Assembly: GCA_002342585.1 (NCBI GenBank)
Contig: DDQG01000001.1
Span: 1 to 64,000 of the forward strand
Source: Prevotellaceae bacterium UBA2448
Lineage (GTDB): Bacteria; Bacteroidota; Bacteroidia; Bacteroidales; Bacteroidaceae
Reading direction: 5' to 3'
Length of the DNA: 64,000 nucleotides
This document shows, one piece after another, positions 44,354 through 52,768 of this stretch. The notes beneath the pieces were generated by a model, which was not told where the DNA came from, ran no database searches, and saw nothing but the letters and a program-made list of their open reading frames with translations. The position numbers and the translations under genes were made by a program. Position 1 is the first letter of the stretch, and each line of letters opens with the position of its first letter.

Positions 44354-46933
44354 TTACTTATTGAAGTAGTACTTCTTACCGTCTGTGCCGATAGCGTAAC
44401 CCTTAGCAGGTGCTGGGATTTCGCGACCGCTGAAGTCGAAGAATTTAATGCCGGCATTCTTAACAACTGGAGTGCCCTTGATGCCTGTCATAGTCTCTTC
44501 TGTAGCACCTACGATGTTGAATACGTAGATTCCCTTCTCAGACTTCAAAGCAACCTTTGTAGCATAAACAACTCCTGCTTCTGGCTCTTCTCCCATCAAG
44601 CTCATATTGAACTTGTAGTCTTTCATTTGCGAAGGACTCTCTGAAATGTTAAGACCTACTGCAAATACGATGTCTGCGTCAGAACCACCATTCTCCAAGT
44701 CAACAAAGTAACCGTCTGCATCCATTTGTGCAGATTCCATATCGAATTCGCTTGTTCCACCAAATTGTACGAATCTGCCACTTCTGTTTTGGACCATCCA
44801 AATTGCACCTTCAAAGTCGTCTTCTGTCATTTCGAGAGCAGTAAATGCTGCTTCCCAGTCAATTGCAGAGCTGAAGTACTGTCCGTAGTCGTCATTGTAA
44901 GTGTCTTCTGAAAGAGTGATAAGAACGTCCTGAGAACCAACAGGCTCCTGCTCTGGGCCAAGTTCGTCAACAAATTCGATGTTGCATACGATACGAACAT
45001 ACTGTCCTTTTTCCTCGTTAACCAAATAGAATGTGCCAGTGTATGTGTCGCCTGCTTTACGAGTGTTTGGCTTGTTGTACCAAGAGATAATGCCAGCTCC
45101 GCTGTGCTGCCAATCCATACCCATTGCGTCAGCATCGCCCCATGATGCAGGGTAGAGCTTGCCGTCAACAGACTTCAACCAGAAACCGCCTTCTGGTGTC
45201 AGTGTCAGCTGGCTTGTGTAGAGTTTGTCAGCATCTGCCTCTTCTGGGTTCTCATAATATACGTCACCAAAGAGAGTAAGTGTGTTGATGTCATCTACTC
45301 CTAATTTGTTCTTGATGTAGTCAACATCTACAGTCGTATTCTGTTCAAGAAGGTAAGCTGTTTTACTTGGAATAAGCTGAACGTTGTATTCAAGACGTCC
45401 TTCCTGAGTCCAGTCTGCCTGCTTGATTGTAGATTCTGGCAATTTGATAGAATACTTGAAGTTTACAGTGTAGTATTTTCCTGCTGCTGGATTTGCAAGG
45501 AATACCGGGAATGTAAATTCATCACCATCCTTCAATGTGCCAGCCATCTGCAGAGAAGAAATCTGGTAAACACCTTCTGCCAATTCGTAAGCTACCATTA
45601 CTCGTGCATCAGACCCCCATGCACAATAGTTTCCGGTTTCATTCAGCCATGCTCCCCAACCATCGCTAAGATCGTCAGAGAATCCTTCTCCAGCTGTTGG
45701 CAAGTGGTAGAATGTGATGTCTGATGGATCTTCGAGTCCTAAGTTGCTGGCAACTTCAGTAATGTTTTCGATAGGAGTGCTTAATTTAAGATAATCCATA
45801 ATCTTAGTTGTTGACTGTGTGATGTCAATAGTACCAACTTCTGTCCATTCGCTTGGATCTACGTTCTGAGGTTCTTCCATAGCTACCTGAACCTTGATAC
45901 GTGCAGCCTTATCGCCGTTTACGAGGTAGAGGTATGTGTAGTCATTGTCCTCGGTAGAAGTGAATGTGCCAGGATACTGACCAGAAGTGATGCTGTATTC
46001 ACCTTCTGCTAATGCAATCTCCTGTGTGTAGAATGTACAACCTGCAGCCCATTCTTTAGGAGCATTGATTGCAAGTGGAATTTCCGAGCCTGCCTGTTCG
46101 TCAAAGTTAGCATAACGACCAAACCAAGCACCACCAGCAGCATCCTCTGGGTGAGAGAGTGAGTCGATGAGTTCGTAGCTGGTTTCCTCAGTCTGAGCAT
46201 CGACTATAGTCTTCACAGTCTGAACATATGTCTGAGCAGATGCATTTGCGTCGAATTCTTCAGCTGTTGTGCCAAGTGCATCATATACGCCTTCGAGTGT
46301 AGCTGAATATTTCTTTCCTTCGTAAGACTTGCCAATAGTGAAGTTCAGTGGCAGGGTATAGTCCTTCACTATAGTAAGTTTTGAAAGATATACCTCTGTT
46401 GCCTGAGGAGCTGCATTTACATGAAGTTTTACATCGAACTGGAGACGACCGTTACCATTATAGAGGTAAAGTGTACAAGAGAGGTCTGTGTCTGTGTAAA
46501 CCTTCTTGAAGAAGTTTGGCATCTGACCTACTTTTACATAGAATTCAGATTCGTACTCGTCACCTGTTTCCGAATCTACACCTGCCGGGTCGTAATAAAG
46601 ACCTGCATACCAGCAAGTGCCGGCGTCGCCATAACCCTGTGGGGTGCCATCCGCATTCATCCAGAATTCGTTGTGGTTACCTGTGTAGGTGTTTGTTTCA
46701 TCGTCGGCTGTCTTCAGATATACATTATTGTTACCTTCGCCATTAATAAGAGCCTCCAGTGCAGCTTCGTCTGCAAGACCAAGTCCTGAAATGATGTCGG
46801 CAACAGGGAATGCTTGAGAACCGCTGAAGTAATCGTTTTCCGGGTCGCTTGTGATGTTTACATCATAACCCCAAGCAACTGTGCTTACGCAGGTAAGTAC
46901 CAGAGTAAGCAAAAATGAGTAGATTTTTCTCAT
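44354..46933 (-). CDS. Secreted protein with about five DUF4859-like repeats
   Basis: An 859-residue secreted protein with a signal peptide (SFLLTLVLTCVSTVAWG). It seems built from about five diverged units of 140-170 residues, each with a predicted helix ending in a G-L-x-(D/E) turn, then an FWxNxxGxxxxWG-type block: FWMNADGTPQGYGDAG, then WFGRYANFDE, GWGAWLNETGNYCAWGSDA, GGFWLKSVDGKLYPASWGDA and GYFVDLENGG. This resembles DUF4859, a domain of surface proteins in gut Bacteroidota. The end (GREIPAPAKGYAIGTDGKKY) fits type IX sorting. Ligand unknown, perhaps a glycan. Confidence 0.7.
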   Translation of the reverse strand: MRKIYSFLLTLVLTCVSTVAWGYDVNITSDPENDYFSGSQAFPVADIISGLGLADEAALEALINGEGNNNVYLKTADDETNTYTGNHNEFWMNADGTPQGYGDAGTCWYAGLYYDPAGVDSETGDEYESEFYVKVGQMPNFFKKVYTDTDLSCTLYLYNGNGRLQFDVKLHVNAAPQATEVYLSKLTIVKDYTLPLNFTIGKSYEGKKYSATLEGVYDALGTTAEEFDANASAQTYVQTVKTIVDAQTEETSYELIDSLSHPEDAAGGAWFGRYANFDEQAGSEIPLAINAPKEWAAGCTFYTQEIALAEGEYSITSGQYPGTFTSTEDNDYTYLYLVNGDKAARIKVQVAMEEPQNVDPSEWTEVGTIDITQSTTKIMDYLKLSTPIENITEVASNLGLEDPSDITFYHLPTAGEGFSDDLSDGWGAWLNETGNYCAWGSDARVMVAYELAEGVYQISSLQMAGTLKDGDEFTFPVFLANPAAGKYYTVNFKYSIKLPESTIKQADWTQEGRLEYNVQLIPSKTAYLLEQNTTVDVDYIKNKLGVDDINTLTLFGDVYYENPEEADADKLYTSQLTLTPEGGFWLKSVDGKLYPASWGDADAMGMDWQHSGAGIISWYNKPNTRKAGDTYTGTFYLVNEEKGQYVRIVCNIEFVDELGPEQEPVGSQDVLITLSEDTYNDDYGQYFSSAIDWEAAFTALEMTEDDFEGAIWMVQNRSGRFVQFGGTSEFDMESAQMDADGYFVDLENGGSDADIVFAVGLNISESPSQMKDYKFNMSLMGEEPEAGVVYATKVALKSEKGIYVFNIVGATEETMTGIKGTPVVKNAGIKFFDFSGREIPAPAKGYAIGTDGKKYYFNK

Positions 46934-47002
46934 ACGCTTTTAGTTTTTTTGTTAGGTTAGTAATTATGTTATTAAAATGTGTCTTTTGCATGTAATATTC
47001 AA

Positions 47003-47010
47003 CTTTGCAA
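47003..47010 (-). promoter_or_regulatory. Weak promoter box of the repeat-protein gene
   Basis: CATCTTTG on the minus strand differs by one base from TAnnTTTG and lies about 75 bases upstream of the start at 46933. Confidence 0.3.
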
Positions 47011-47109
47011 AGATGACAAAATAAGCAGAACAAACAATGTCCTGCTTATCGAAATTTTATAAACTTGTTTATAATGTAGCAAAAACCTTCGCTTTTTGCA
47101 ATATAGAGA

Positions 47110-47523
47110 TTACATTAGGCTATCGAATTCGAAGTCTTTCTTCACTCTGTAGGCTATGCCGGTCATGCATCCGAGCAGTTCGCCGTTTTGGTTCCGAATC
47201 TGCATGTCACAATAGGGTATGCGATGGTGGTCGAAGGTTTCACGGCATTCAGCTGTGATGTGGTCGCCCAGTTGTGCCGACTTCAGGAAGGTGACAGTGT
47301 TGGAGATGCCAAGTGTTAGTGTGCCATGACAGTTTGCCACTGCTGCAAAGGCAAGGTCGGCAAGGGTGTACACGACTCCTCCCTGACATACTCCCGCTCC
47401 GTTCAGATGGCGCTCTTCGACGGTCAGTTCTGCTTTTGCATAACCTTCGCGAACCTCAGTAAGCTGTGCTCCGATGCTTTGTGCAAAGCGGTCGGTGGTG
47501 TTCAGCTTTTCAAGCAAGGTCAT
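47110..47523 (-). CDS. PaaI family thioesterase
   Basis: A 137-residue hot-dog thioesterase. HLNGAGVCQGGVVYTLADLA at residues about 39-58 is the PaaI-type active-site block, with the general base aspartate in LADLA. PaaI enzymes hydrolyse ring-hydroxylated or plain phenylacetyl-CoA. It overlaps the ACT protein gene by 14 bases and is the last gene of the aromatic cluster, so releasing free arylacetate is a good guess. Confidence 0.88.
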   Translation of the reverse strand: MTLLEKLNTTDRFAQSIGAQLTEVREGYAKAELTVEERHLNGAGVCQGGVVYTLADLAFAAVANCHGTLTLGISNTVTFLKSAQLGDHITAECRETFDHHRIPYCDMQIRNQNGELLGCMTGIAYRVKKDFEFDSLM

Positions 47524-47920
47524 AGCTCTTCAACTTTTTCAGTTTTATGATTTCCTGGGTCTTCTCAGTGTCGTCGGTTCGCATGATGAGAATACCTTTG
47601 TTTCCGACAAGGAAAGAGTACATATAACTGATGTTGATGCCTGCTTCAGCAAAGTATTGAATGGCAGAGGCAGCCTGTCCTGGAGTGTCGTCGAGCTCTA
47701 TGGCGAATACATCGTTGGTGATGGCACTGATGCCGTTCTCCTTCAGCAATTTGTCTGCGAGTACTGGTTTGTCGCAGATGATACGATAGATGCCATATTT
47801 CACTGTGTCGCTAATAGATGAAGCGATAATCTGTATGTTTGCCTCTTTCAGAACGTTCAGCACTTTCAGTATGGTGCCTGATTTGTTCTCGATGAATATT
47901 GATATTTGTTTGATAGTCAT
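47510..47920 (-). CDS. Tandem ACT-domain protein
   Basis: A 136-residue protein with two ACT folds (residues 1-68, ISIFIENKSGTILKVLNVLK; and 69-136, VFAIELDDTPGQAASAIQYF). ACT proteins bind amino acids. The family is regularly found next to paaK in Bacteroidota, so it may sense an aromatic amino acid. It overlaps the thioesterase gene. Confidence 0.85.
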   Translation of the reverse strand: MTIKQISIFIENKSGTILKVLNVLKEANIQIIASSISDTVKYGIYRIICDKPVLADKLLKENGISAITNDVFAIELDDTPGQAASAIQYFAEAGINISYMYSFLVGNKGILIMRTDDTEKTQEIIKLKKLKSYDLA

Positions 47921-47924
47921 AATG

Positions 47925-47993
47925 TGTAACGGTTAAAGGTTAACGGTTAAAGGTTAAAGAGTTTTCGTTTTCGTTTTCGTTATCGTTTTCGTA
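47925..47993. repeat. GGTTAA and GTTTTC phrase repeats
   Basis: GTAACGGTTAAAGGTTAACGG units are followed by GTTTTC hexamers with one GTTATC variant. The 26 bases at 47968-47993 occur again exactly at 49330-49355. Confidence 0.8.
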
Positions 47994-47998
47994 CGAAG

Positions 47999-49315
47999 TT
48001 ATTGGTAAACTTTTCTCTTATCTACTACACGAACGGCTTTGCCTTCGCTGACTGGGAGCGTGCCCTTAGGAACGAGTTTTACGTGTGGAGTAAGCAGAAT
48101 TTCGTCTTTCAGCGCACGTTTTACGTCTTTGTTCAGTTGCAGCAAGCGGCCATAGTCGTCTGTGAACATATCTTCGAGTTCCACTTCAACAGTCATGTTG
48201 TCGTTGTCTTCGTCGGTAGTAAGTGTGATGAGGTAGTTGTTTGCCAGTTCTGGGAATTGCATAAGTATCTTCTCTATCTGTATTGGGAAGATGTTTACTC
48301 CGCGGAGCACCATCATATCGTCGCTTCTGCCACGCATACGGTCGAGACGGACATGGTTTCGTCCACATGGACAGGTGTGTCCCAGTACTCGTGTGAGGTC
48401 GCGAGTGCGATAGCGCAGCAGTGGCATTGCTTCACGACAGAGGGTGGTGAGAACCAATTCTCCGATTTCTCCTTCTTTTACTGGTTCCAATGTCTCTGGG
48501 TCAACAATTTCTACGATGTAGTAGTCTTCCCAGAAGTGGAGACCATTCTGCTCTTTACATTCGAAACCTACACCAGGACCACACATCTCACTCATGCCAA
48601 AGGAGTTGTATGCCTTTACACCCATCATGTTCTCAATTCTCTTTCGCTGTTCTTCGCTATGTGGTTCGGCGCCGATAGCCAGCACTTTCAGTTTTGTGTC
48701 GCGACGAGGATCTACTCCCTGTTCTTGCATTACTTCGTACAGACGGGTTACGTAACTTGGTACGGCATGAATGGCTGTAGTGCCGAAGTCTTTGATGAAC
48801 TTAATCTGTCGCAGAGAGTTTCCTGCTGCAGCAGGTACTGTGAGCATACCCAGTTTTTCTGCTCCGTACTGGAAACCTAATCCGCCTGTGAACATACCGT
48901 AGCCTGAGGAGTTCTGGAATACGTCGTCGGGGCGCAGACCTACCATCCAGAGGTTGCGAGCTACCTGATTTGCCCATTCGTCAAGGTCTTTCTGTGTGTG
49001 CAGGATTACTGTAGGGTTGCCTGTAGTTCCGGAACTGGAATGCAGACGAACACACTGGCGCAATGGTACACTGGCGATTCCAAACGGATAGGTGTCGCGA
49101 AGGTCTTGCTTGGTTGTGAAAGGAATTTTGCGAAGGTCGTCCAGAGTTTTGATGTCTTCCGGCTTCAGTCCGCATTCTTCAAAACGTTTTTTGTAGAAAG
49201 GTGAATTCATACAGTGTTTAACTGTAGCTTGCAGACGCTCTAACTGAAGTTTTTTAATGTCTTCTTTCGATAGCGTCTCGAATTCGGGATGCAAGTAAGG
49301 TGATTTGTCGTCCAT
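47999..49315 (-). CDS. paaK: Phenylacetate-CoA ligase, copy 1
   Basis: A 438-residue AMP-forming ligase of the PaaK family. The phosphate loop SSSGTTGNP is at 93-101, the Y-GMSEMCGPGV block lies near 240, and the C-terminal swing domain begins near 330. It activates phenylacetate or another arylacetate to its CoA ester. A second, diverged ligase of identical length lies at 52769-54085. This copy is bracketed by a 26-base direct repeat. Confidence 0.93.
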   Translation of the reverse strand: MDDKSPYLHPEFETLSKEDIKKLQLERLQATVKHCMNSPFYKKRFEECGLKPEDIKTLDDLRKIPFTTKQDLRDTYPFGIASVPLRQCVRLHSSSGTTGNPTVILHTQKDLDEWANQVARNLWMVGLRPDDVFQNSSGYGMFTGGLGFQYGAEKLGMLTVPAAAGNSLRQIKFIKDFGTTAIHAVPSYVTRLYEVMQEQGVDPRRDTKLKVLAIGAEPHSEEQRKRIENMMGVKAYNSFGMSEMCGPGVGFECKEQNGLHFWEDYYIVEIVDPETLEPVKEGEIGELVLTTLCREAMPLLRYRTRDLTRVLGHTCPCGRNHVRLDRMRGRSDDMMVLRGVNIFPIQIEKILMQFPELANNYLITLTTDEDNDNMTVEVELEDMFTDDYGRLLQLNKDVKRALKDEILLTPHVKLVPKGTLPVSEGKAVRVVDKRKVYQ

Positions 49316-49324
49316 TGTTTTATT

Positions 49325-49357
49325 ATTTAGTTTTCGTTTTCGTTATCGTTTTCGTTG
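49325..49357. repeat. GTTTTC hexamer repeat, second copy
   Basis: Positions 49330-49355 repeat the 26 bases at 47968-47993 exactly, so paaK copy 1 lies precisely between the two. Confidence 0.8.
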
Positions 49358-50128
49358 TCTCACCGCTTCGTACATTAGTATTGCTGCACTTACAGAGACA
49401 TTCAGGGAGTCGAGTTGTCCCAACATGGGGATTCTGATGTGTGCATCGGCTGCCTGACGCCATTTGTCTGTAAGTCCCTTGTCTTCTGTTCCCATCACTA
49501 TTGCCGTAGCTCGTCGCATGTCGGTGTCGTAGTAGGCAAAAGAGTCCTGCAGTTGAGCCGTGAGTATCTGAATGTCTTTTTGTTTCAGAAAAGCGATACA
49601 TTCGTCGGTTGTACAAGCCACGAATTGTTTTGTAAAACAAGCCCCGATGCTACTGCGGATTATATTGGGGTTGTACAGGTCGGTAAGTGGGTCGCATACT
49701 ATCACTGCATCGACTCCTGCTGCATCGGCACTACGCAGTATGGCTCCTATGTTTCCTGGTTTTTCCACACTTTCCAGTACTACAATCAGCGGACTGTCCT
49801 GCAGTTTTAAGTCTGCCAGACTGGTCTGCTTTTCTTTTACTACTGCAATGAGACCTTCCGTGCTCCCTCTGTAAGCAATTTTCTCATATACATTCTTGCT
49901 TACGCAGATTATTTCATCTGAACTGTGAAGAGAGTGGGGAAGTTCGCCCATTTCCTGACAATAGTACAATTCTTTTATGCTGAATCCTGCTGCTGTACAA
50001 TGTCCTATCTCGCGCATTCCCTCTACGATAAACAAGCCCTGACGGCGTCGTTCTGATGCCTTCTGCTGTAAAACTGCCAAGTTTTTTATTCTTGGGTTTT
50101 GAGTGCTTGTTATCTGTAGCGGTTCCAT
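49343..50128 (-). CDS. TrmH/SpoU family RNA methyltransferase
   Basis: 261 residues from the ATG at 50128; a further upstream ATG at 50170 lies inside the SDR gene and was not chosen. The N-terminal substrate-binding part (ITSTQNPRIKNLAVL, LFIVEGMREI) and the knotted SPOUT core (VLESVEKPGNIGAILRSAD, IVMGTEDKGL, IPMLGQLDSLNVSVSAAI) are complete. It methylates a ribose 2'-OH of rRNA or tRNA. Its hexamer-rich 3' end lies in the repeat at 49330. It is not obviously related to the aromatic genes around it. Confidence 0.9.
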   Translation of the reverse strand: MEPLQITSTQNPRIKNLAVLQQKASERRRQGLFIVEGMREIGHCTAAGFSIKELYYCQEMGELPHSLHSSDEIICVSKNVYEKIAYRGSTEGLIAVVKEKQTSLADLKLQDSPLIVVLESVEKPGNIGAILRSADAAGVDAVIVCDPLTDLYNPNIIRSSIGACFTKQFVACTTDECIAFLKQKDIQILTAQLQDSFAYYDTDMRRATAIVMGTEDKGLTDKWRQAADAHIRIPMLGQLDSLNVSVSAAILMYEAVRQRKR

Positions 50129-50132
50129 GGCA

Positions 50133-50936
50133 TTAGCACTTATACATCTTTCCGACAACTTTGTTGGCAAGCCATGTAGGCAGTAGTCTGTTGCCTAAAC
50201 ATTCCAAGTCGGAGAGTAAGTCGCTTGTGTAGAACAGACTCGGATTCTTCTTCATGCATGCTTTTACCACTTTCTTGGCAACTGTTTCTGATGTCATGCC
50301 GTGGTTTTCTTCCTGTTCCATCTGTTCGATAGCTGCTTGCATGTTAGGATATACATCACTGCCGGCAAGGTCTGTACGGCGTGCTGCACCAAAGCCAGTG
50401 TTTACATTGCCTGGCAACACACTGCTGATGGTAATTTTGTATTCTTTCAGTTCGTTGTTCAGTGCGAAAGCAAATGAATTCAATGCCGCCTTTGTGGCTG
50501 AATACATTGCCTGGAATGGTATGCTGAATACAGCTGCCATACTGCTTACGAATACGATTCTGCCTCTTTCGCCATCGCCCATCTGCTGAGTGCGCATAAG
50601 AGGAAGGGCTGCCTGAACAAGTCGGATGGGACCATATACATTCACGTCAAACTGACGCTGCATTTCTTCTTCCTTCGTGAATTCTACAGAACCGGCTACA
50701 CCCATACCGGCACAAAGTATCAATACGTCGATTCTGCCTTCTTTATCAGATATCTGTTTGATGGCTGCATCGATGGATGTGCGGTCTGTGACATCACAAG
50801 CGATATGCAGAACATCCTCTTGAGGTTTGTTGGAACGGCTCAGGTCGTAAACGGAATGTCCCTTGTCTGCCATCATGCGGGCAGTGGCACGACCTATGCC
50901 TGACGAAGCACCAGTTATGACAATAACTTTTTTCAT
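50133..50936 (-). CDS. Short-chain dehydrogenase/reductase
   Basis: A 267-residue classical SDR. The cofactor loop GASSGIGRA lies at 8-16 and the catalytic YSATK near 153-157, with serine of VFVSSMAAV about 13 residues before. Its substrate may be an aryl-lactate/pyruvate or a lipid; nothing in the sequence decides. The start overlaps the aminotransferase stop (TAATG type, 1 base). Confidence 0.88.
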   Translation of the reverse strand: MKKVIVITGASSGIGRATARMMADKGHSVYDLSRSNKPQEDVLHIACDVTDRTSIDAAIKQISDKEGRIDVLILCAGMGVAGSVEFTKEEEMQRQFDVNVYGPIRLVQAALPLMRTQQMGDGERGRIVFVSSMAAVFSIPFQAMYSATKAALNSFAFALNNELKEYKITISSVLPGNVNTGFGAARRTDLAGSDVYPNMQAAIEQMEQEENHGMTSETVAKKVVKACMKKNPSLFYTSDLLSDLECLGNRLLPTWLANKVVGKMYKC

Positions 50937-52243
50937 TAGTGATTCTGTTTAAACAATTCAATGCGTTCTTTGAACAATGGTTCCAGTTCTTTGCTGAAGA
51001 ACGAAGTACAGATGCGAACTCCCTGTTCGTTGCTACCCATAGTGTCGAGTGGGAATACGGTAATACCATAGTACATGAGTTCGCGAGTCAGTTGCAGGTC
51101 TGTCATACCTGGGTACTGAACAGTGAAGTAGAATCCGTCTGCCAGTGGTGCACCAAGGTCGTTGTCATATACGAGGTAGAACCCATTGGAGAGGAGCACA
51201 TCTTTCATGAACTTAGCTCGTCTGCCATATTCACGAACATCGTTGAGGAAATTATATTTTCCGTCGCATGCAGCCTCCATAAGTGCTGCCATAGCGTGTT
51301 GTACACTGTGGGTAGTTCCACTTGAGAGGGTGTACATCAGGCGGTTGCAGAAGAAATTACCGAATTCGCCAACTCCGAAATTCTTTTCCAGAGATGGATA
51401 AACTCTATGGTACAGTTTGTTGCTTATGCAGGCTACACCAATACGCTGTCCTGCATAAGAGAATGCTTTAGAACCAGATACAGCCAGAATGTAGTTGTCT
51501 GTGTAATGGGCAATTGTAGCCTGATATGGCTCTTCGAACGGATGACTAAGGTCGCGACGGAAGTCCATAGCGAAGTATGCAAGGTCTTCCAGTACTATGC
51601 AGTCGTATTTGTTCACCAGTTCGGCAATACCCTTGAGTTCTTCGTCTTTGAAACATACCCATGATGGGTTGTTAGGGTTTGAATAGACAATGCCACATAT
51701 GTTGTTTTGAGAAAGAATCTCATCCAGTTTCTTTATCAGTGCCTCACCTCTGTAGCCGTGAATGTCGAGACCAATATGTTTCAGCCCTATTACGTCGCAT
51801 TGAGCAGTTTGTACAGGGAATCCCGGGTGGATGAAAAGAACTGTGTCTTTCTCTGGCATAGCATGACGCCAAGCAGTGAATGTGGCAAAAGTGCCCTGCA
51901 TAGAACCTGTAGTAGGAATGCAACCCAGTGGGTCGATATCTACTCCGATAAAGGCTTTTGCAAAACGCGATGCTGCCTGTTTGATTCGTGGAATGCCTCC
52001 GTTAGGTGGGTATGTGGTTGCACAACCTTCTGCAAGTGCTTTCTTCTCTGCCTCGATAGCTATGTCTGATGGTTTCAGACCAGGAACACCCATTTCAAGG
52101 TGGATTACCTGCTGTCCGGTCTTTTCTTCCAATTGTTTTGCTAATGATTGTAAATCTCTGATTGTGGCTTGTGAAAAGTCGCCCAATCCCATCCCTTCTA
52201 TGGCATTTGTTACCGTTTCGTAATTTAAAGGAGTATTTTTCAT
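50936..52243 (-). CDS. Class I/II PLP aminotransferase (aromatic substrate likely)
   Basis: 435 residues from the ATG at 52243; a longer upstream frame would begin before the promoter and inside the divergent gene. The PLP lysine sits in VSGSKAFSYAGQRIG, near residue 258, and SNPNNPS with EDLAYFAM completes the cofactor site. It could convert phenylalanine, tyrosine or tryptophan to aryl-pyruvates for the indolepyruvate oxidoreductase encoded nearby. The first gene of this six-gene group. Confidence 0.85.
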   Translation of the reverse strand: MKNTPLNYETVTNAIEGMGLGDFSQATIRDLQSLAKQLEEKTGQQVIHLEMGVPGLKPSDIAIEAEKKALAEGCATTYPPNGGIPRIKQAASRFAKAFIGVDIDPLGCIPTTGSMQGTFATFTAWRHAMPEKDTVLFIHPGFPVQTAQCDVIGLKHIGLDIHGYRGEALIKKLDEILSQNNICGIVYSNPNNPSWVCFKDEELKGIAELVNKYDCIVLEDLAYFAMDFRRDLSHPFEEPYQATIAHYTDNYILAVSGSKAFSYAGQRIGVACISNKLYHRVYPSLEKNFGVGEFGNFFCNRLMYTLSSGTTHSVQHAMAALMEAACDGKYNFLNDVREYGRRAKFMKDVLLSNGFYLVYDNDLGAPLADGFYFTVQYPGMTDLQLTRELMYYGITVFPLDTMGSNEQGVRICTSFFSKELEPLFKERIELFKQNH

Positions 52244-52278
52244 ACAAATATTTCTTTCTACATTATTTAATTTCCGCA

Positions 52279-52314
52279 CAAAGGTACAATATAAAAATGA
52301 AAAGCGTACCTTTG
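52279..52314. promoter_or_regulatory. Divergent promoter pair
   Basis: TACCTTTG lies on the minus strand at 52279-52286 and on the plus strand at 52307-52314. The first is 36 bases from the aminotransferase start at 52243, which supports that start; the second is 20 bases from the DMT start. Confidence 0.65.
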
Positions 52315-52334
52315 CAGCATCAAAAAAACGAATT

Positions 52335-52703
52335 ATGAACGGAATATATACTATCCTGCTGCTTATTGGTAGCAATATTTTTATGACTCTTGCATGGTAT
52401 GGTCACCTGAAACTCCAACAAATGCACCTGAGTGACAGCTGGCCTTTGATTGCGGTAATCGTGTTTTCATGGGGTATCGCCTTTTTCGAATATTCTCTCC
52501 AAGTACCTGCCAATAAGATTGGTTTCATCGGTAATGGCGGTCCTTTCACACTCGTTCAGTTGAAAGTCATTCAGGAGGTAGTTTCGCTTACTGTGTTCAC
52601 TGCTATTGCTTCCTTTATGTTTCAAGGAGAACAACTCCACTGGAATCATTTCGCTGCCTTCGCCTGTCTCATCGCAGCTGTATGGCTTGTGTTCTTGAAG
52701 TAA
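52335..52703 (+). CDS. DMT family (DUF486) membrane protein
   Basis: A 122-residue protein with four membrane segments (5-23, 34-52, 72-92, 98-118). It matches the DUF486/DMT-like family by its length and the FSWGIAFFEYSLQVPANKIG block. Possibly a small exporter; substrate unknown. Single-gene unit. Confidence 0.8.
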   Translation: MNGIYTILLLIGSNIFMTLAWYGHLKLQQMHLSDSWPLIAVIVFSWGIAFFEYSLQVPANKIGFIGNGGPFTLVQLKVIQEVVSLTVFTAIASFMFQGEQLHWNHFAAFACLIAAVWLVFLK

Positions 52704-52726
52704 TATTATAAGAAGATAACAAAATA

Positions 52727-52764
52727 AAAAACCTTCTGTACTGGAATGTGCAGAAGGTTTTTTT
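52727..52764. terminator. Shared terminator
   Basis: AAAACCTTCTG and CAGAAGGTTTTTTT form a stem between the plus DMT gene and the minus ligase gene. Confidence 0.85.
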
Positions 52765-52768
52765 GATT

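Noticed and set aside
48002..48880. Long antisense reading frame inside paaK
   Set aside because: paaK is complete with all motifs, and the opposite frame lacks recognisable domains.
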